Shown: positions 42,784 through 52,877 of the stretch, piece after piece
How positions within the stretch are numbered: position 1 is the stretch's first letter
Layout: each line of letters opens with the position of its first letter
DNA from: JANMDU01 sp031375105
GTDB lineage: Bacteria > Pseudomonadota > Gammaproteobacteria > Burkholderiales > Burkholderiaceae_C
Reading direction: 5' to 3'
Assembly (NCBI GenBank): GCA_031375105.1
Contig: JANMHJ010000021.1
Coordinates: 62,001 to 126,000, forward strand
Length of the DNA stretch: 64,000 bases
Position numbers and translations under genes: made by a program
The notes under the pieces: model-generated
The model's database searches: none
What the model saw: only the letters and a program-made list of their open reading frames with translations
Told to the model about the DNA's origin: nothing

Positions 42784-45700
42784 TCAAGCCATCTCCACCA
42801 TTTTGGTAGCGGCTTCCATGTCTACAGCCACAATCCTTGACACGCCCTGCTCTTGCATCGTCACGCCGATCAGTTGCTCAGCCATCTCCATGGCAATCTT
42901 GTTGTGGCTGATGAAGAGGAACTGCGTGCCCTTCTTGCTCATCGATGTCACGAGTTTGGCATAGCGCTCCGTGTTGGCATCATCCAGCGGCGCGTCCACC
43001 TCATCAAGCAAACAAAAAGGCGCTGGGTTGAGCATAAAGATGGCAAACACCAGCGCAATCGCCGTGAGCGCTTTTTCTCCGCCAGACAGCAGATGAATCG
43101 TCTGATTTTTCTTGCCTGGCGGCTGCGCCATGACCTGCACGCCAGAATCTAAAATCTCGCCGCCCGTCATCATCAGCTTGGCATTGCCGCCACCGAATAA
43201 TTCAGGGAACATCTTGCCGAAATGCTCGTTCACGGTGTTGAACGTGCCTTGCAGCAGCTCGCGGGTTTCGCCGTCGATCTTGATGATCGCGTCTTGCAGT
43301 GTCGTCATGGCCTCGGTCAAATCTGCCACCTGCGCATCTAGGAAAGTTTTGCGCTCTCGTGATGCTGTTAGCTCTTCCAGTGCAGCCAAGTTCACAGCAC
43401 CGAGCGCATTCACATCGCGCTGGAATTGATCGATGCTGCTTTGCAAACCGCTGAGCTTGACATTGCCCTCTTCGATGCTTTTACCCACTGCCTCCAGATC
43501 CGCTTTGGCATCCAGCAAATGCTGTGTGTATTGCTCCAAGCCAATGCGAGCGGCTTGTTCTTTGAGCTGAGAATCAGTAATGCGCTGGCGCAGCGGATCA
43601 AGTGCTCGCTCCAGTTGTAGGCGGCGCTCATCCGATGCACGCAACTTAGAAGTCAAGTCGTCATATTCGCTGCGCTTGGCGCTCAAGGCGGATTCGCGCT
43701 GCATCTTCACCGACAAAGCGCTCTGCAAACCTGCTTGCGCCGCCACATCGGAGAGGCGCTGCAATTCCTCACCCGCGCGACTGTTCTCATCATGCAGCGA
43801 AGCGGCTTGTTGCGTGGCAGTTTCGATAGCGCGAGACAGCTCTGCTTTGCGCGCTTCCAATGTGCGCAAAGCAAATTGAGATTCGCTCATCTTGCGCTCT
43901 AACGCACGCGATTGTTCTCTGGCATCCAGGAGTTTGCGCTCCGATTCAATCACGCGTTCATCCAGTTGGGCATGGCGTTCTTGGGTTTCAGCCAACTGCA
44001 TATCCAGCTCTTCAAACTTCGCCTCAGCAGCCGCCTTGCGTTCTTGCAAATCTTGCAATTGATCATCCACCTCGCCCAGGTCACCAGTGATTTGCTGAGC
44101 ACGAGCACGGGTTTGCTCGGCCAATTGATTCAATCGCAGCGTTTCCACTTGCAGCTCATGCGCACGCTGCGTGCTCTCCTGAGCTTCGCGCCGCACAGTC
44201 ACCAAACGCTGAGACGCATCGTTGTAGGCGCTTTCCGCTTTGAGCAAGCCATTGCGGCTTTCTTCCAAGATAAAGGCCTGCGCACGCAACTGCTTGTCAA
44301 TGTTTTCTATCTCTTGCGCACGGGCCAGCAAACCGGCTTGCTCAGAATCTTGCGCATAAAAGCTCACGCTGTAGAGGCTGACGCAATGGCCAGTTTTCAC
44401 GTAAATCACTTCGCCAGGTTGCAGTTTTTCGCGCGCTGCCAGAGCGTCTTCCACGCTGTTCGCCGTGTAGCAGCCATACAGCCAGTTCGAGAGCAAAGCT
44501 TTCAAACCCGCATCGTTCACGCGCAGCAAATCCACGAGTTTTGGCAATGCAGCAGCCTTCTCCGGGCCAGAGGCTTGCGGCGCTGAATAAAAGACCAGTT
44601 TTGCAGGCGGCGCATCTTGCGCAAACGCACGCACCGTCTCTAACCTGCTCACCTCCAAGCTCAGCATGCGCTCGCGCAGCGCCGCTTCCAAAGCTTGCTC
44701 CCAGCCTTGCTCGATATGCAGCTTCGTCCACAGCGCTGCCAAGCTGTCAAGCCCATGCTTTTGCAGCCAAGGCAAAAGCCGCCCATCGGTTTTCACCTTG
44801 TCTTGCAAGGCTTTGAGCGCTTCCACGCGAGCAGACAAATCGGCGTTTTTGCCAGACTCTTGGTTGAGTGCCGTTTGCCTTGATCGGCGCTCTTCATCCA
44901 GCTGCGGCAGGCTGGCCTGCAGCTCATGCAGGCGGGCTTCGCTCACGTCTTTGGATTCTGTGGCGGTGGCAAGTTGCGCAGTGAGATTGGCCAAGCGCTG
45001 TTCATCGGGCGAGGCCAAGGCATTTTTGTCAGCGCTCAAGCGTTCTCGGCGCAGTGTGAGGCCTCTAGATTGCTCTTCGATATTGCGCTGATCGGCAGCA
45101 AGCACCTGAATTTGCTGCTGCACATGACCCACCGCATTGCGCTGCTCATTGGCCTTGCCTTGCGCGGCGCGCAAAGCCTCTTCCACCTCAGGCAGACGGT
45201 TGCTCTGCTCTTCAAACTGCGCGGCGAGCAACGTGGATTTTTCATCATCCTCGGCAGCTTGTTCTGCCAAAGTTTCAATCTCTGAGGCTGACTCATCCTT
45301 GCGCGTGGCCCACAGCAGGGTTTGCTCCTTGATCTGATGCAGCCGCTGCTCAATGCGTTGACGGCCCTCCACCACAAAGCGAATTTCCGCCTCCAGCTTG
45401 CCCACTTCGGCACTGGCTTCATAGAGCAAGCCTTGCGCTTGGTTCACGCCATCGCCAGCTGCGTAATGCGCTTGGCGAATGGTTTCCAGCTCGCTTTCAA
45501 CTTTGCGCAAATCGGCAATGCGCGATTCGAGCGCGTTCACAGCCGCTTGCTTGTCGATTTCGACCTTGTCTAGCTCGGCCTGGGCATCCAGCCGCTTCAA
45601 AAACCAAAGCTGCTGCTGCTTCAAGCTGATGCCTTCTTGAAGGCTTTTGTATTTCTGTGCCACCTCGGCTTGTTTTTCAAGCTTTTCTAAATTCGCGTTC

Positions 45701-46302
45701 AGCTCGCGCAGGATGTCGTCTACGCGGGTCAAATTCTCTCGCGTGTCGGTCAGGCGGTTTTCCGTCTCCCTGCGGCGCTCTTTGTATTTCGAGACACCAG
45801 CGGCCTCTTCCAAAAACAAACGCAGCTCTTCCGGGCGCGATTCAATGATGCGGCTGATCGTGCCTTGGCCGATGATGGCGTAAGCGCGTGGCCCCAGGCC
45901 TGTGCCCAAAAACACATCCTGCACATCGCGGCGGCGCACCGGTTGGTTGTTGATGTAATAGCTGGAAGTGCCATCGCGCGTGAGCACGCGCTTGACGGCG
46001 ATTTCTGTGAACTGCCCCCACTGCCCGCCCGCGCGGTGATCGGCATTGTCAAACAACAGCTCCACACTGGAACGGCTCGATGCCTTGCGCGTTGTGGTGC
46101 CATTGAAGATCACGTCTTGCATGGATTCGCCGCGCAGCTCAGAAGCCCGGCTCTCGCCCAACACCCAGCGCACCGCATCCATGATGTTGGACTTGCCACA
46201 ACCATTGGGGCCGACCACGCCGACGAGTTGCCCGGGCAACAGAAAATTGGTGGGTTCAGCGAAAGACTTGAACCCTGAAAGCTTGATGGAGTTGAGACGC
46301 AC
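42784..46302 (-). CDS. smc: chromosome segregation protein SMC
   Basis: 1172 residues. Walker A GPNGCGKSN (residues 32-40), long coiled coils (about 170-500 and 650-1000) around a hinge at about 510-620, then the ABC signature LLSGGEKALTA (about 1077) and Walker B FCLLDEVDAPLDDAN (about 1102). With ScpA and ScpB it forms condensin and organises the chromosome. First gene of smc-zipA-ligA. Confidence 0.96.
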   Translation of the reverse strand: MRLNSIKLSGFKSFAEPTNFLLPGQLVGVVGPNGCGKSNIMDAVRWVLGESRASELRGESMQDVIFNGTTTRKASSRSSVELLFDNADHRAGGQWGQFTEIAVKRVLTRDGTSSYYINNQPVRRRDVQDVFLGTGLGPRAYAIIGQGTISRIIESRPEELRLFLEEAAGVSKYKERRRETENRLTDTRENLTRVDDILRELNANLEKLEKQAEVAQKYKSLQEGISLKQQQLWFLKRLDAQAELDKVEIDKQAAVNALESRIADLRKVESELETIRQAHYAAGDGVNQAQGLLYEASAEVGKLEAEIRFVVEGRQRIEQRLHQIKEQTLLWATRKDESASEIETLAEQAAEDDEKSTLLAAQFEEQSNRLPEVEEALRAAQGKANEQRNAVGHVQQQIQVLAADQRNIEEQSRGLTLRRERLSADKNALASPDEQRLANLTAQLATATESKDVSEARLHELQASLPQLDEERRSRQTALNQESGKNADLSARVEALKALQDKVKTDGRLLPWLQKHGLDSLAALWTKLHIEQGWEQALEAALRERMLSLEVSRLETVRAFAQDAPPAKLVFYSAPQASGPEKAAALPKLVDLLRVNDAGLKALLSNWLYGCYTANSVEDALAAREKLQPGEVIYVKTGHCVSLYSVSFYAQDSEQAGLLARAQEIENIDKQLRAQAFILEESRNGLLKAESAYNDASQRLVTVRREAQESTQRAHELQVETLRLNQLAEQTRARAQQITGDLGEVDDQLQDLQERKAAAEAKFEELDMQLAETQERHAQLDERVIESERKLLDAREQSRALERKMSESQFALRTLEARKAELSRAIETATQQAASLHDENSRAGEELQRLSDVAAQAGLQSALSVKMQRESALSAKRSEYDDLTSKLRASDERRLQLERALDPLRQRITDSQLKEQAARIGLEQYTQHLLDAKADLEAVGKSIEEGNVKLSGLQSSIDQFQRDVNALGAVNLAALEELTASRERKTFLDAQVADLTEAMTTLQDAIIKIDGETRELLQGTFNTVNEHFGKMFPELFGGGNAKLMMTGGEILDSGVQVMAQPPGKKNQTIHLLSGGEKALTAIALVFAIFMLNPAPFCLLDEVDAPLDDANTERYAKLVTSMSKKGTQFLFISHNKIAMEMAEQLIGVTMQEQGVSRIVAVDMEAATKMVEMA

Positions 46303-46396
46303 GAAAGACCCGGAAAAGAGCTGTTTTTATTGGCAAAGCGGTATGTTACCTGAGTCAATAATGCTCAAAACCGTCGTTTTTTCGTGACTATCCTTC

Positions 46397-46449
46397 TGCT
46401 ATCAATAGATGAGCACTCTACGCAGGTGATATAAAGGGTAGAGACTGAT
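46397..46449 (+). repeat. palindromic repeat family, copy 16
   Basis: CTGCTATCAATAGATGAGCA, CTCTACGCAGG, TGATATAAAGGGTA and GAGACTGATGACA. GAGCA variant; lies between the small unknown gene and smc, upstream of smc. Confidence 0.85.
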
Positions 46450-46455
46450 GACAAC

Positions 46456-46875
46456 TCAACCCGCTGACCGCAGCATCGCTGCCCGAAGATCAGACATCAC
46501 GCGTGCATCGCTCAAAGCCGCCTCCCACATCATGGCATCTTGCGCAGCAGCCAAGCGCTTTGCGCTCCAAATGGCATATCTCACGCGAAAACCGCGTACA
46601 AATACGCGAATGGGTTGAGACAGCATGGCTAAAGCCGCAAAGCCAACCAGCCACAGCGCGATCCACGCCATCAGCAAATGGCCGTCAGACACTTCTTTGA
46701 TCAGCGCATTGGCGGCCAGCAAGATGGCCGACACAATGGCAGCCAGCAACATGGTGGCCATAGCTCGGCTTGGGTCGAAGCGCTTAGACAAGCTTTGCAG
46801 CACGGCCACGGTGTTTTCCAGACGATCCACGCCAAGGTGACTTACAGGCATGTCAATGTGTACAAATTTGCTCAT
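46456..46875 (-). CDS. hypothetical membrane protein
   Basis: 139 residues from the ATG at 46875, which has AAAAGGGG seven bases upstream. Two central hydrophobic segments (about residues 43-65 and 72-95) flanked by charged ends; the C-terminal third is an amphipathic Arg/Ala-rich helix (AKRLAAAQDAMMWEAALSDARVMSDLRAAMLRSA). Not recognised. It stands alone between smc and a LysR gene. Confidence 0.6.
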   Translation of the reverse strand: MSKFVHIDMPVSHLGVDRLENTVAVLQSLSKRFDPSRAMATMLLAAIVSAILLAANALIKEVSDGHLLMAWIALWLVGFAALAMLSQPIRVFVRGFRVRYAIWSAKRLAAAQDAMMWEAALSDARVMSDLRAAMLRSAG

Positions 46876-47026
46876 GGTGATACCCCTTTTCAAACTTCTC
46901 CGTGCAAAAGGCTGGGGAAGTGAGGTGATGTTAGGGTTTTTACCAATTAATGTCTACTTTATAAGCATGATGATTATTATTCATTAAAATGATAGATAGA
47001 GCTAAATTCATCTAAAACTACCCATC

Positions 47027-48031
47027 ATGCCCATCCCAGCCCCTAACTTCCGCACGCTTGATCTGAATCTGCTGCGCGTGTTTGACGAGGTGATGACCGA
47101 GCGCAGCCTCACGCGCGCCGCCCGCCAACTGGCCATGACGCAGCCTGCCGTGAGCAATGCCATGAAGCGGCTGCGCGATGCGCTACAAGATGATTTAGTG
47201 CAGCGCTCAGGCTTTGGCGTGGAGCCCACGCCACGCGCTTTAGCGCTCTGGCCAGCGGTGCGCGGGGCTTTGCAATCTTTGGAGCAATCTTTGAGCCCAG
47301 GCCAGTTTGATGCCCAGCAATCAGATGCCACCTTCGTGCTCGCCATGGCCGACGCCACGGCTGCGGAGCTGATGCCCGGCTTGGTGGAGACCATAGAGAA
47401 AGATGCGCCAGGCATTTCCATGCGCGTCTTGCCGCTGGCCACACGCGATCCGCGCCGCTTGCTCTCCGATGGCGAAATGGATTTAGCAGTAGGCCATTTC
47501 CCCGCCGTGCTCGCCGATTTAACAGCACAACTGCAAGCAGGCATCAACACCGCAGGCCAAGGCGCAGCCTTCGCGCATCACCGGCTCTATGACGGCGAAT
47601 ATGTGGCCGTGATGCGCAAAAATCATCCACTGGCCGAGAAAGCGGGGCTCAGCTTGGATGATTTTTGCGCTGCGCATCATCTGCTGGTCAGCTTCTCAGG
47701 CCGCCCTTTTGGCTTTGCGGACGAAGCCCTCGCAAGTCTGTCAAGAAAGCGCCGCATCGTGCTCACCGTAAATCAATTTTTCACCGCAGGCCGCGTCGTG
47801 GCGCGCTCCGATTTGCTCACCGTGCTGCCCCGCCATTTCGTGCGCGTGGCCAACAGCGGCGAAGACTTGCTGATGCGCGAGCTGCCCTTTTCCATGCCAG
47901 TCGTCCACGTTGACAGCCTCTGGCACCACCGCAATACAGAAAGCGACGCGCATCGCTGGCTGCGCGAGCAGGTGCTCAAGGCGGCGAGCCAGGTGTTTGC
48001 TAAGGCAGATTCGCGCCAACGCAATGAATAA
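47027..48031 (+). CDS. LysR family transcriptional regulator
   Basis: 334 residues. N-terminal winged helix (FRTLDLNLLRVFDEVMTERSLTRAARQLAMTQPAVSNAMKRLRDAL, residues 8-53) and a LysR substrate-binding domain (about 95-310). The NodD/SyrM-like start 'LDLNLLRVFD' is common in regulators of aromatic or redox pathways. No divergent partner gene is adjacent: the gene upstream runs away with a 150-bp gap and the one downstream is convergent, so the target is unknown. Confidence 0.9.
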   Translation: MPIPAPNFRTLDLNLLRVFDEVMTERSLTRAARQLAMTQPAVSNAMKRLRDALQDDLVQRSGFGVEPTPRALALWPAVRGALQSLEQSLSPGQFDAQQSDATFVLAMADATAAELMPGLVETIEKDAPGISMRVLPLATRDPRRLLSDGEMDLAVGHFPAVLADLTAQLQAGINTAGQGAAFAHHRLYDGEYVAVMRKNHPLAEKAGLSLDDFCAAHHLLVSFSGRPFGFADEALASLSRKRRIVLTVNQFFTAGRVVARSDLLTVLPRHFVRVANSGEDLLMRELPFSMPVVHVDSLWHHRNTESDAHRWLREQVLKAASQVFAKADSRQRNE

Positions 48032-48068
48032 GCAGTGGCCGCAGTGACTTTCGAGCCAGTCTGCCGGC

Positions 48069-49016
48069 TCAATACGTGATCGTTAGCGTATGGGCACTGC
48101 TCAGCGGTGCGCCTACTTGACCCGCTTGGCCAGATTGCATCGCCGCATTGATGAAATGCACCTTGGTGCCCAAACTGCCGCCAATATCGCTGAGCGATGT
48201 AGGGCCCAAGCTACCTGCATTGCCTTGCGAGACCGTGGATAACCCAAGCTGATAGTTCAGGCCACCCACCACCCCTGAAATGGGGCTCACAGCCATGCTG
48301 TAGGGCAGCAGATCGGTGCAATTGGCATTGAAAGACGCAAACTGAAAGGCTGCGAAATTTTGGAATGCGGTATAGCTGAAGTTGATCGTATTCGTGGCGG
48401 GTAAGCCACTGATGCCGCAAATCGCCGGCGCGTTGATATTGACGGATAGCGGGGTCGTATGATCAATTGCGGTGCCTCCCGTGTAGCGAATGTTCATGTT
48501 CGCTGTGTCGACATAAACACCCGCCGGAAAAGAGGTCAATGCTTGGGCGGCAATGACGCAGGTAAAGAACTGCAAGTTAACCAATTCAGGCATGTTGAGT
48601 GGCCCTGTCAAGGTTGTTGTGATGCGACCACCCGTATTGCCATCGTCCAAAGGAGCCGTGCACCCAGCATCTTTGAAGGTGTTGTATGAGACATGGCGAT
48701 TAGGTGTGCCAGCAAGTCTTGCTCTGTTACCTCCAGCATTAAATAGTCCGTTGGTCACACCAAATGCCACAGTATTGGGCGTGGTTGTGGTTCGCGTGCA
48801 GCTAAATGAAACGCTATTGCTCACTACATTGTTAGCACCAGACTGGCCTGGGCTTGCGTTACTGGTATTTGCCACGTAGGCAAAATTCGAGTTGCTTGCA
48901 GAGGCTGCCGTACACGTAATCGCTGCAAAGCTGCCGCTTGCAGCAGACGCGAATAGGAAGGCTGCTGCGATAGGCGTCAGCCTCCGATACATCGTCGTCG
49001 CGGCTTTCATTTTCAT
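48069..49016 (-). CDS. spore coat U domain pilus subunit, two-domain tip type (CsuE-like)
   Basis: 315 residues with a signal peptide (to about residue 31, ending SFAA-I) and two spore-coat-U-like pilin domains (about 32-165 and 180-315), both with the characteristic Cys pair and a C-terminal beta strand (LTITY). Two-domain subunits at the end of such operons are the tip adhesins of Csu-type pili. The ATG at 49016 overlaps the usher stop (ATGA). Confidence 0.88.
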   Translation of the reverse strand: MKMKAATTMYRRLTPIAAAFLFASAASGSFAAITCTAASASNSNFAYVANTSNASPGQSGANNVVSNSVSFSCTRTTTTPNTVAFGVTNGLFNAGGNRARLAGTPNRHVSYNTFKDAGCTAPLDDGNTGGRITTTLTGPLNMPELVNLQFFTCVIAAQALTSFPAGVYVDTANMNIRYTGGTAIDHTTPLSVNINAPAICGISGLPATNTINFSYTAFQNFAAFQFASFNANCTDLLPYSMAVSPISGVVGGLNYQLGLSTVSQGNAGSLGPTSLSDIGGSLGTKVHFINAAMQSGQAGQVGAPLSSAHTLTITY

Positions 49017-51934
49017 TTGCTCACTCCTCTGCACACCAAGGGGCCAGCTCTGGCAATTTCATCCCGAGAAGCGGCTGGCAACACAATCTCTAGCCGGCAA
49101 GACTGCTCTTTCCATGTCAGCGTGGCGAGATTGGTTTGATCAGACAAGCCAGTGACGTAACCCAAGCCTCGGTTGGCCACATAAAATTCTTGATCGTCAT
49201 TGTCAATTTTCAGCACAGCGCCAGCGGGCACATCTGCGCCGTCTTCTAGCTTGAGGCTCAACACAGCCGCGCGCCCACTGCGTACCGAAAATTTAGCCAA
49301 CGCACCACTACGCCATGCCGGAGTGACTTGTGCTTCAATGGATTCAAGCTCTGCACTGATGGGCAAAGCATTAGGGTCTAGCTGAATGCTATTGAGCTGA
49401 TAAGGCGATAAGCGTGGCACCAACAATTGACCATTGGCATCGGTGCTGCCTTTGCGCTGCCCGCCCACAAGAATAGGCACATTCGGATAGCCAGGCACTT
49501 CCACCAAAGCAAAGCTGTTATTGATGCGTTGGCTGGCATGCACGCCGCCCCCCACCAAAGCGACAGCGCCCGACCAACCCAGGCGCGCATTGGTTTGATT
49601 TTCTCTGACGCTCAAATCTCCATTGAAGCGCCCATATTGGCTAGGGTAATACACATTGGCCTCCGCATAGCCGCCGTCTTCTGCTTCGCGCTTGCCGCCC
49701 ACCACGCGCCAGCCCCATTTGCCGTCTTCCGCCGGATTAAACTGCGCGTTCGCATACAGCTCGTTATCGCGTTTGCGCAATGACAGACCGGTGCCGAGCT
49801 GCACATCATTTTCAAGCGGCAGAGAGAAAGCAATGCCCAAGCTGGTGCTGCTGCCAGCCGTGCCGTTATTTGAGCGGTTCAAAATCCAGCTCATGCGCCC
49901 TTTTTCACCCACTTTGTGGCTGTAATTAGCAGACATGGTGGTGACTTTAGGTGCGTCGTAGCGGCTCACAGAAGCCAAAGACATTGAAAAAGACGATGCC
50001 CCATCAGGCATGGCGTAATTGAAATTCGCGAAGCTTTGCAATTTTTCTGGCTTTGTGGCTGCATCTAAACCGAGCTGGCGAAACGACTCGCTTGCAACTT
50101 GCACTTGCAAGCCCGCAGACCATGCTTTGCCCACGTAATCCAGCCCGATCATGCCTTGTTGCCCATCGGCTTTGCCGCCTGCCAGCCGAGCATGGCTCCC
50201 TAACAAGGCAGCCCGACCCAGCAAATCCCCCGGCAGAGCAACTACAGCACCCAAGCCCACCGTTTTAATATCATCGGTGATCTCGACGCGGCCTTCACCC
50301 GTCACGCCATTGCTCAGACCGCGCCGCCACAAACCGCTCACAAAAGGTGCACCGTAGTCGTTACTGCGCTGCGCATAATTCTCTCTTAAGCTGCCCAGCT
50401 CAACACTCCATTCATTGAGATTTTCTGCCAACAACGATGGGCTTGAAAACAGGGATTGCTGAATCACAGTCTCACGCCCCAGCAAATCCCTGACCACCAA
50501 GCGCGCCTGCGCGCCGCCATTGATCTGGGGCAAATTGCCTAAGGTAAAGGGCCCCGCAGGCACTTGGGTGGTTTGCCTTAATACATCATTCACATAAAGA
50601 TCCACCGTCGAGGGCGCGGAAGATACGCCCGACACCGTGGGCTTGGGCTGCCCCACAAAACCCGGCGTGATGGCGGAATTGCTACCCAGCTGAATCCCCC
50701 CAAAATACACGCTGCGCCCAAGCGAGCCAGAGCGTGTCGTGCTGTCGCCGATACGCAAAGTACGGTTGCTTTCCACCAAATCATAGGTGAACGTGCTTTC
50801 TAATCGCACCCACTCTCGTGGCGCTGTGGAAGCTCCGCTGGAGGTTAAATTTCGCCCCACTGCCGTGCTGGTGATCACACCTGCGCCCAACGACACACCC
50901 AGCTCGGTAAGCGCACCCGTTTGAGAGCTATTTGCTCCGTTTTTCACATCATTGCTGGTGTGGCTGATATCGTAGTTGAGATACACACTGGGCAGCACGG
51001 GGCTCAGAGGCGTTCGCTTGGATGCCTCACCCGTTTTGGCGAAGGCCGAAAAGGCGGTCGGCGCAAAATTCAGTTCGAGCAATTGCTTTTGCGTGTTAAT
51101 TTGGGCTGAAAAGCCTGGCACGGCAGACAGCGGGAGGAAGCGCGTGTCTTGATGTTCAAAGCCCTCCACGCCATCGCGAACACCGACGCGCCACTCTGCA
51201 AAGGCTTCTTTCGGCGCATACAACACGCCCGCCCGCTCGATCAACACCCAAACGCCACCCGCGTCACCATTGACCGCCACTTCCAAAGGCAAAAACTTGT
51301 CTGAGCCAGCCGCACTGTTTGCCGAAGGTGTTGGGCTCGCCGGGGCTCGCGGCGCGGGCAAAGCAGCCGCAGGCAATGCCGCAACTGCCACGACATTGGC
51401 ATTGGCATTAACGTTGGCATCGCTTTTCACCTCGGTTTTACTCGCAACGGGCGCAATATTGGGCAGCACAGGGCTCGGCGCAGGGCGCTGCATGGCATCA
51501 GCCGAGCGCGCAAAGATCGCAAACGCAGCAGGGGAAAAAGTCAAGTCAAGCAACTGCCGCTGCGTGTTGATCTGCGCAGAAAAGCCCGGCGCGGCAGACA
51601 GTGGCAGAAAGCGCGTGTCTTGATGCAAAAAGCCCTCCACCCCGTCGCGAACGCCCACCCGCCACGCAATAAAAGCCTCTTTGGGCGCATACAAAACGCC
51701 AAACCGCTCGATCAGCCGCCAGTAGCCGCCCCGGTTGCCATTGACCATCACCTCAAGGGGAAGAAATTTGTCTGCACCCAAAGAGGCAGCGGGCACATTT
51801 GCCTTAGCCATGAGAATATCCCCTGGCGCAGCCTGACTCCAAGCCTTGCCACCCAAGCTGGCCAAAACAGCGCAGGCGATCAATCGGCTTCGCATACCCT
51901 GCAATTGCAATGGACGAGTGGCCAAAGCGCGCAT
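49013..51934 (-). CDS. fimbrial outer-membrane usher (CsuD-like) with duplicated N-terminal domain
   Basis: 973 residues. Signal peptide (to about residue 33), then the N-terminal domain occurs twice: about residues 55-160 and 215-320, sharing DKFLPLEVxVNGxxGGxWxL, IER-GVLYAPKEAF and WRVGVRDGVEGF-HQDTRFLPLSAxPGFSAQINTQ at about 75-80% identity, separated by an Ala/Asn/Pro linker. The 24-strand barrel and plug follow (VYLNYDISHTSND ...), ending with the C-terminal plate domain. It exports and assembles pilus subunits. Other Csu-type ushers I know are about 830 residues with one such domain. Confidence 0.92.
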   Translation of the reverse strand: MRALATRPLQLQGMRSRLIACAVLASLGGKAWSQAAPGDILMAKANVPAASLGADKFLPLEVMVNGNRGGYWRLIERFGVLYAPKEAFIAWRVGVRDGVEGFLHQDTRFLPLSAAPGFSAQINTQRQLLDLTFSPAAFAIFARSADAMQRPAPSPVLPNIAPVASKTEVKSDANVNANANVVAVAALPAAALPAPRAPASPTPSANSAAGSDKFLPLEVAVNGDAGGVWVLIERAGVLYAPKEAFAEWRVGVRDGVEGFEHQDTRFLPLSAVPGFSAQINTQKQLLELNFAPTAFSAFAKTGEASKRTPLSPVLPSVYLNYDISHTSNDVKNGANSSQTGALTELGVSLGAGVITSTAVGRNLTSSGASTAPREWVRLESTFTYDLVESNRTLRIGDSTTRSGSLGRSVYFGGIQLGSNSAITPGFVGQPKPTVSGVSSAPSTVDLYVNDVLRQTTQVPAGPFTLGNLPQINGGAQARLVVRDLLGRETVIQQSLFSSPSLLAENLNEWSVELGSLRENYAQRSNDYGAPFVSGLWRRGLSNGVTGEGRVEITDDIKTVGLGAVVALPGDLLGRAALLGSHARLAGGKADGQQGMIGLDYVGKAWSAGLQVQVASESFRQLGLDAATKPEKLQSFANFNYAMPDGASSFSMSLASVSRYDAPKVTTMSANYSHKVGEKGRMSWILNRSNNGTAGSSTSLGIAFSLPLENDVQLGTGLSLRKRDNELYANAQFNPAEDGKWGWRVVGGKREAEDGGYAEANVYYPSQYGRFNGDLSVRENQTNARLGWSGAVALVGGGVHASQRINNSFALVEVPGYPNVPILVGGQRKGSTDANGQLLVPRLSPYQLNSIQLDPNALPISAELESIEAQVTPAWRSGALAKFSVRSGRAAVLSLKLEDGADVPAGAVLKIDNDDQEFYVANRGLGYVTGLSDQTNLATLTWKEQSCRLEIVLPAASRDEIARAGPLVCRGVSK

Positions 51935-51943
51935 TCAGAGCCC

Positions 51944-52744
51944 TTACTGGGGCAGCGTCACGTTGACGCTTTGCTGGGTTCCATCTTCATGGCTGATCGC
52001 CAAGCGCAGACTGCCTGTGCCGAAAGCCTGTGCGCCAGCGGGTTTGAACAATTCGAAATTACGCCCGGCGCTGGCCAAGGTGTAGCCTGCCTGCGAAGAG
52101 CTCGCCAACACGATGCCCGCAGAATCCAAGAGCTTCACACTCGTGATCAATGCATGTGCCGTACCCGCGTTATCGCAGCGCGCGATCATCCAAGGTGGGG
52201 GCGGCACACCGGGTATCGCGGGTGAGCTCACCGCGGGGACGGGAGCAGGCATCATGAGCTTGCAATTCACATCGTATTTGAAGCCTGGTGGAGTAATGAA
52301 GATTGGGATGGAGAAAGCCAGTGCCAGATTGACGGTGTAGCCCGACTGAGCTGCCTTTGCTAAAGGCACTTCCCGCACAAGTAAACGATAGGTCATTTGC
52401 ACGCTGGGCAAGGCTGGCGTCACACGCGCAATGCGAATGACTTGCCGCCCTTTGGGCGCCAAGCGCATCTGAGGTGGCGCGACGATGACATCATCCGTGG
52501 GCTGCTGATCAAAGCTGCCATCAGGCTTTTGCTTCCAGCTTGTCAGCTCGGTCTCAAGCACCAATTCAGTATCGCCATGATTCACAATGGTCATTGCGGT
52601 GGCGCGCTCCATTGGCTTCATGAAAACTCGCACAGGCGAGACAGAAAAATTCCCCGCATAGACCCAGCTCGGCGTCAGGAGCGCAGCAACGAGCGAAAGC
52701 ACGAAACTTTTAGAAGATAGAAACTCACAAATCGATGTGCGCAT
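51944..52744 (-). CDS. pilus assembly chaperone, PapD-like (CsuC-like)
   Basis: 266 residues from the ATG at 52744. Signal peptide to about residue 31 (ending VYAGN), chaperone domain 1 with FSVSPVRVFMKPMERATAMTIVNHGD, the RVTP segment of the G1 strand (QVIRIARVTPALPSVQMTYRLLVREVP) and a second domain containing a Pro-rich loop (PAPVPAVSSPAIPGVPPPPW) longer than usual. It donates a beta strand to pilus subunits in the periplasm. Upstream in-frame codons starting at TTG 52765 are possible. Confidence 0.9.
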   Translation of the reverse strand: MRTSICEFLSSKSFVLSLVAALLTPSWVYAGNFSVSPVRVFMKPMERATAMTIVNHGDTELVLETELTSWKQKPDGSFDQQPTDDVIVAPPQMRLAPKGRQVIRIARVTPALPSVQMTYRLLVREVPLAKAAQSGYTVNLALAFSIPIFITPPGFKYDVNCKLMMPAPVPAVSSPAIPGVPPPPWMIARCDNAGTAHALITSVKLLDSAGIVLASSSQAGYTLASAGRNFELFKPAGAQAFGTGSLRLAISHEDGTQQSVNVTLPQ

Positions 52745-52795
52745 GGTGAGAAATCGTGTGAACAATGAAAGCTCTCAGCTTTTACTTAGAAAAGG

Positions 52796-52832
52796 GTTGT
52801 GTGCAAAGGGCTTTAAGCCCTTTGCACACAAC
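52796..52832 (-). promoter_or_regulatory. perfect hairpin between pilin and chaperone genes
   Basis: GTTGTGTGCAAAGGGCTT, one T, then AAGCCCTTTGCACACAAC: an 18-bp perfect stem with almost no loop, in the only large gap of the pilus operon. It is not followed by a strong T-run. It probably stabilises the upstream pilin mRNA or attenuates transcription so that subunits exceed chaperone and usher. Confidence 0.75.
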
Positions 52833-52877
52833 TTGGGGTGATGCAAGTTACGGCCTACAGCACACACTCAGCTAAAC

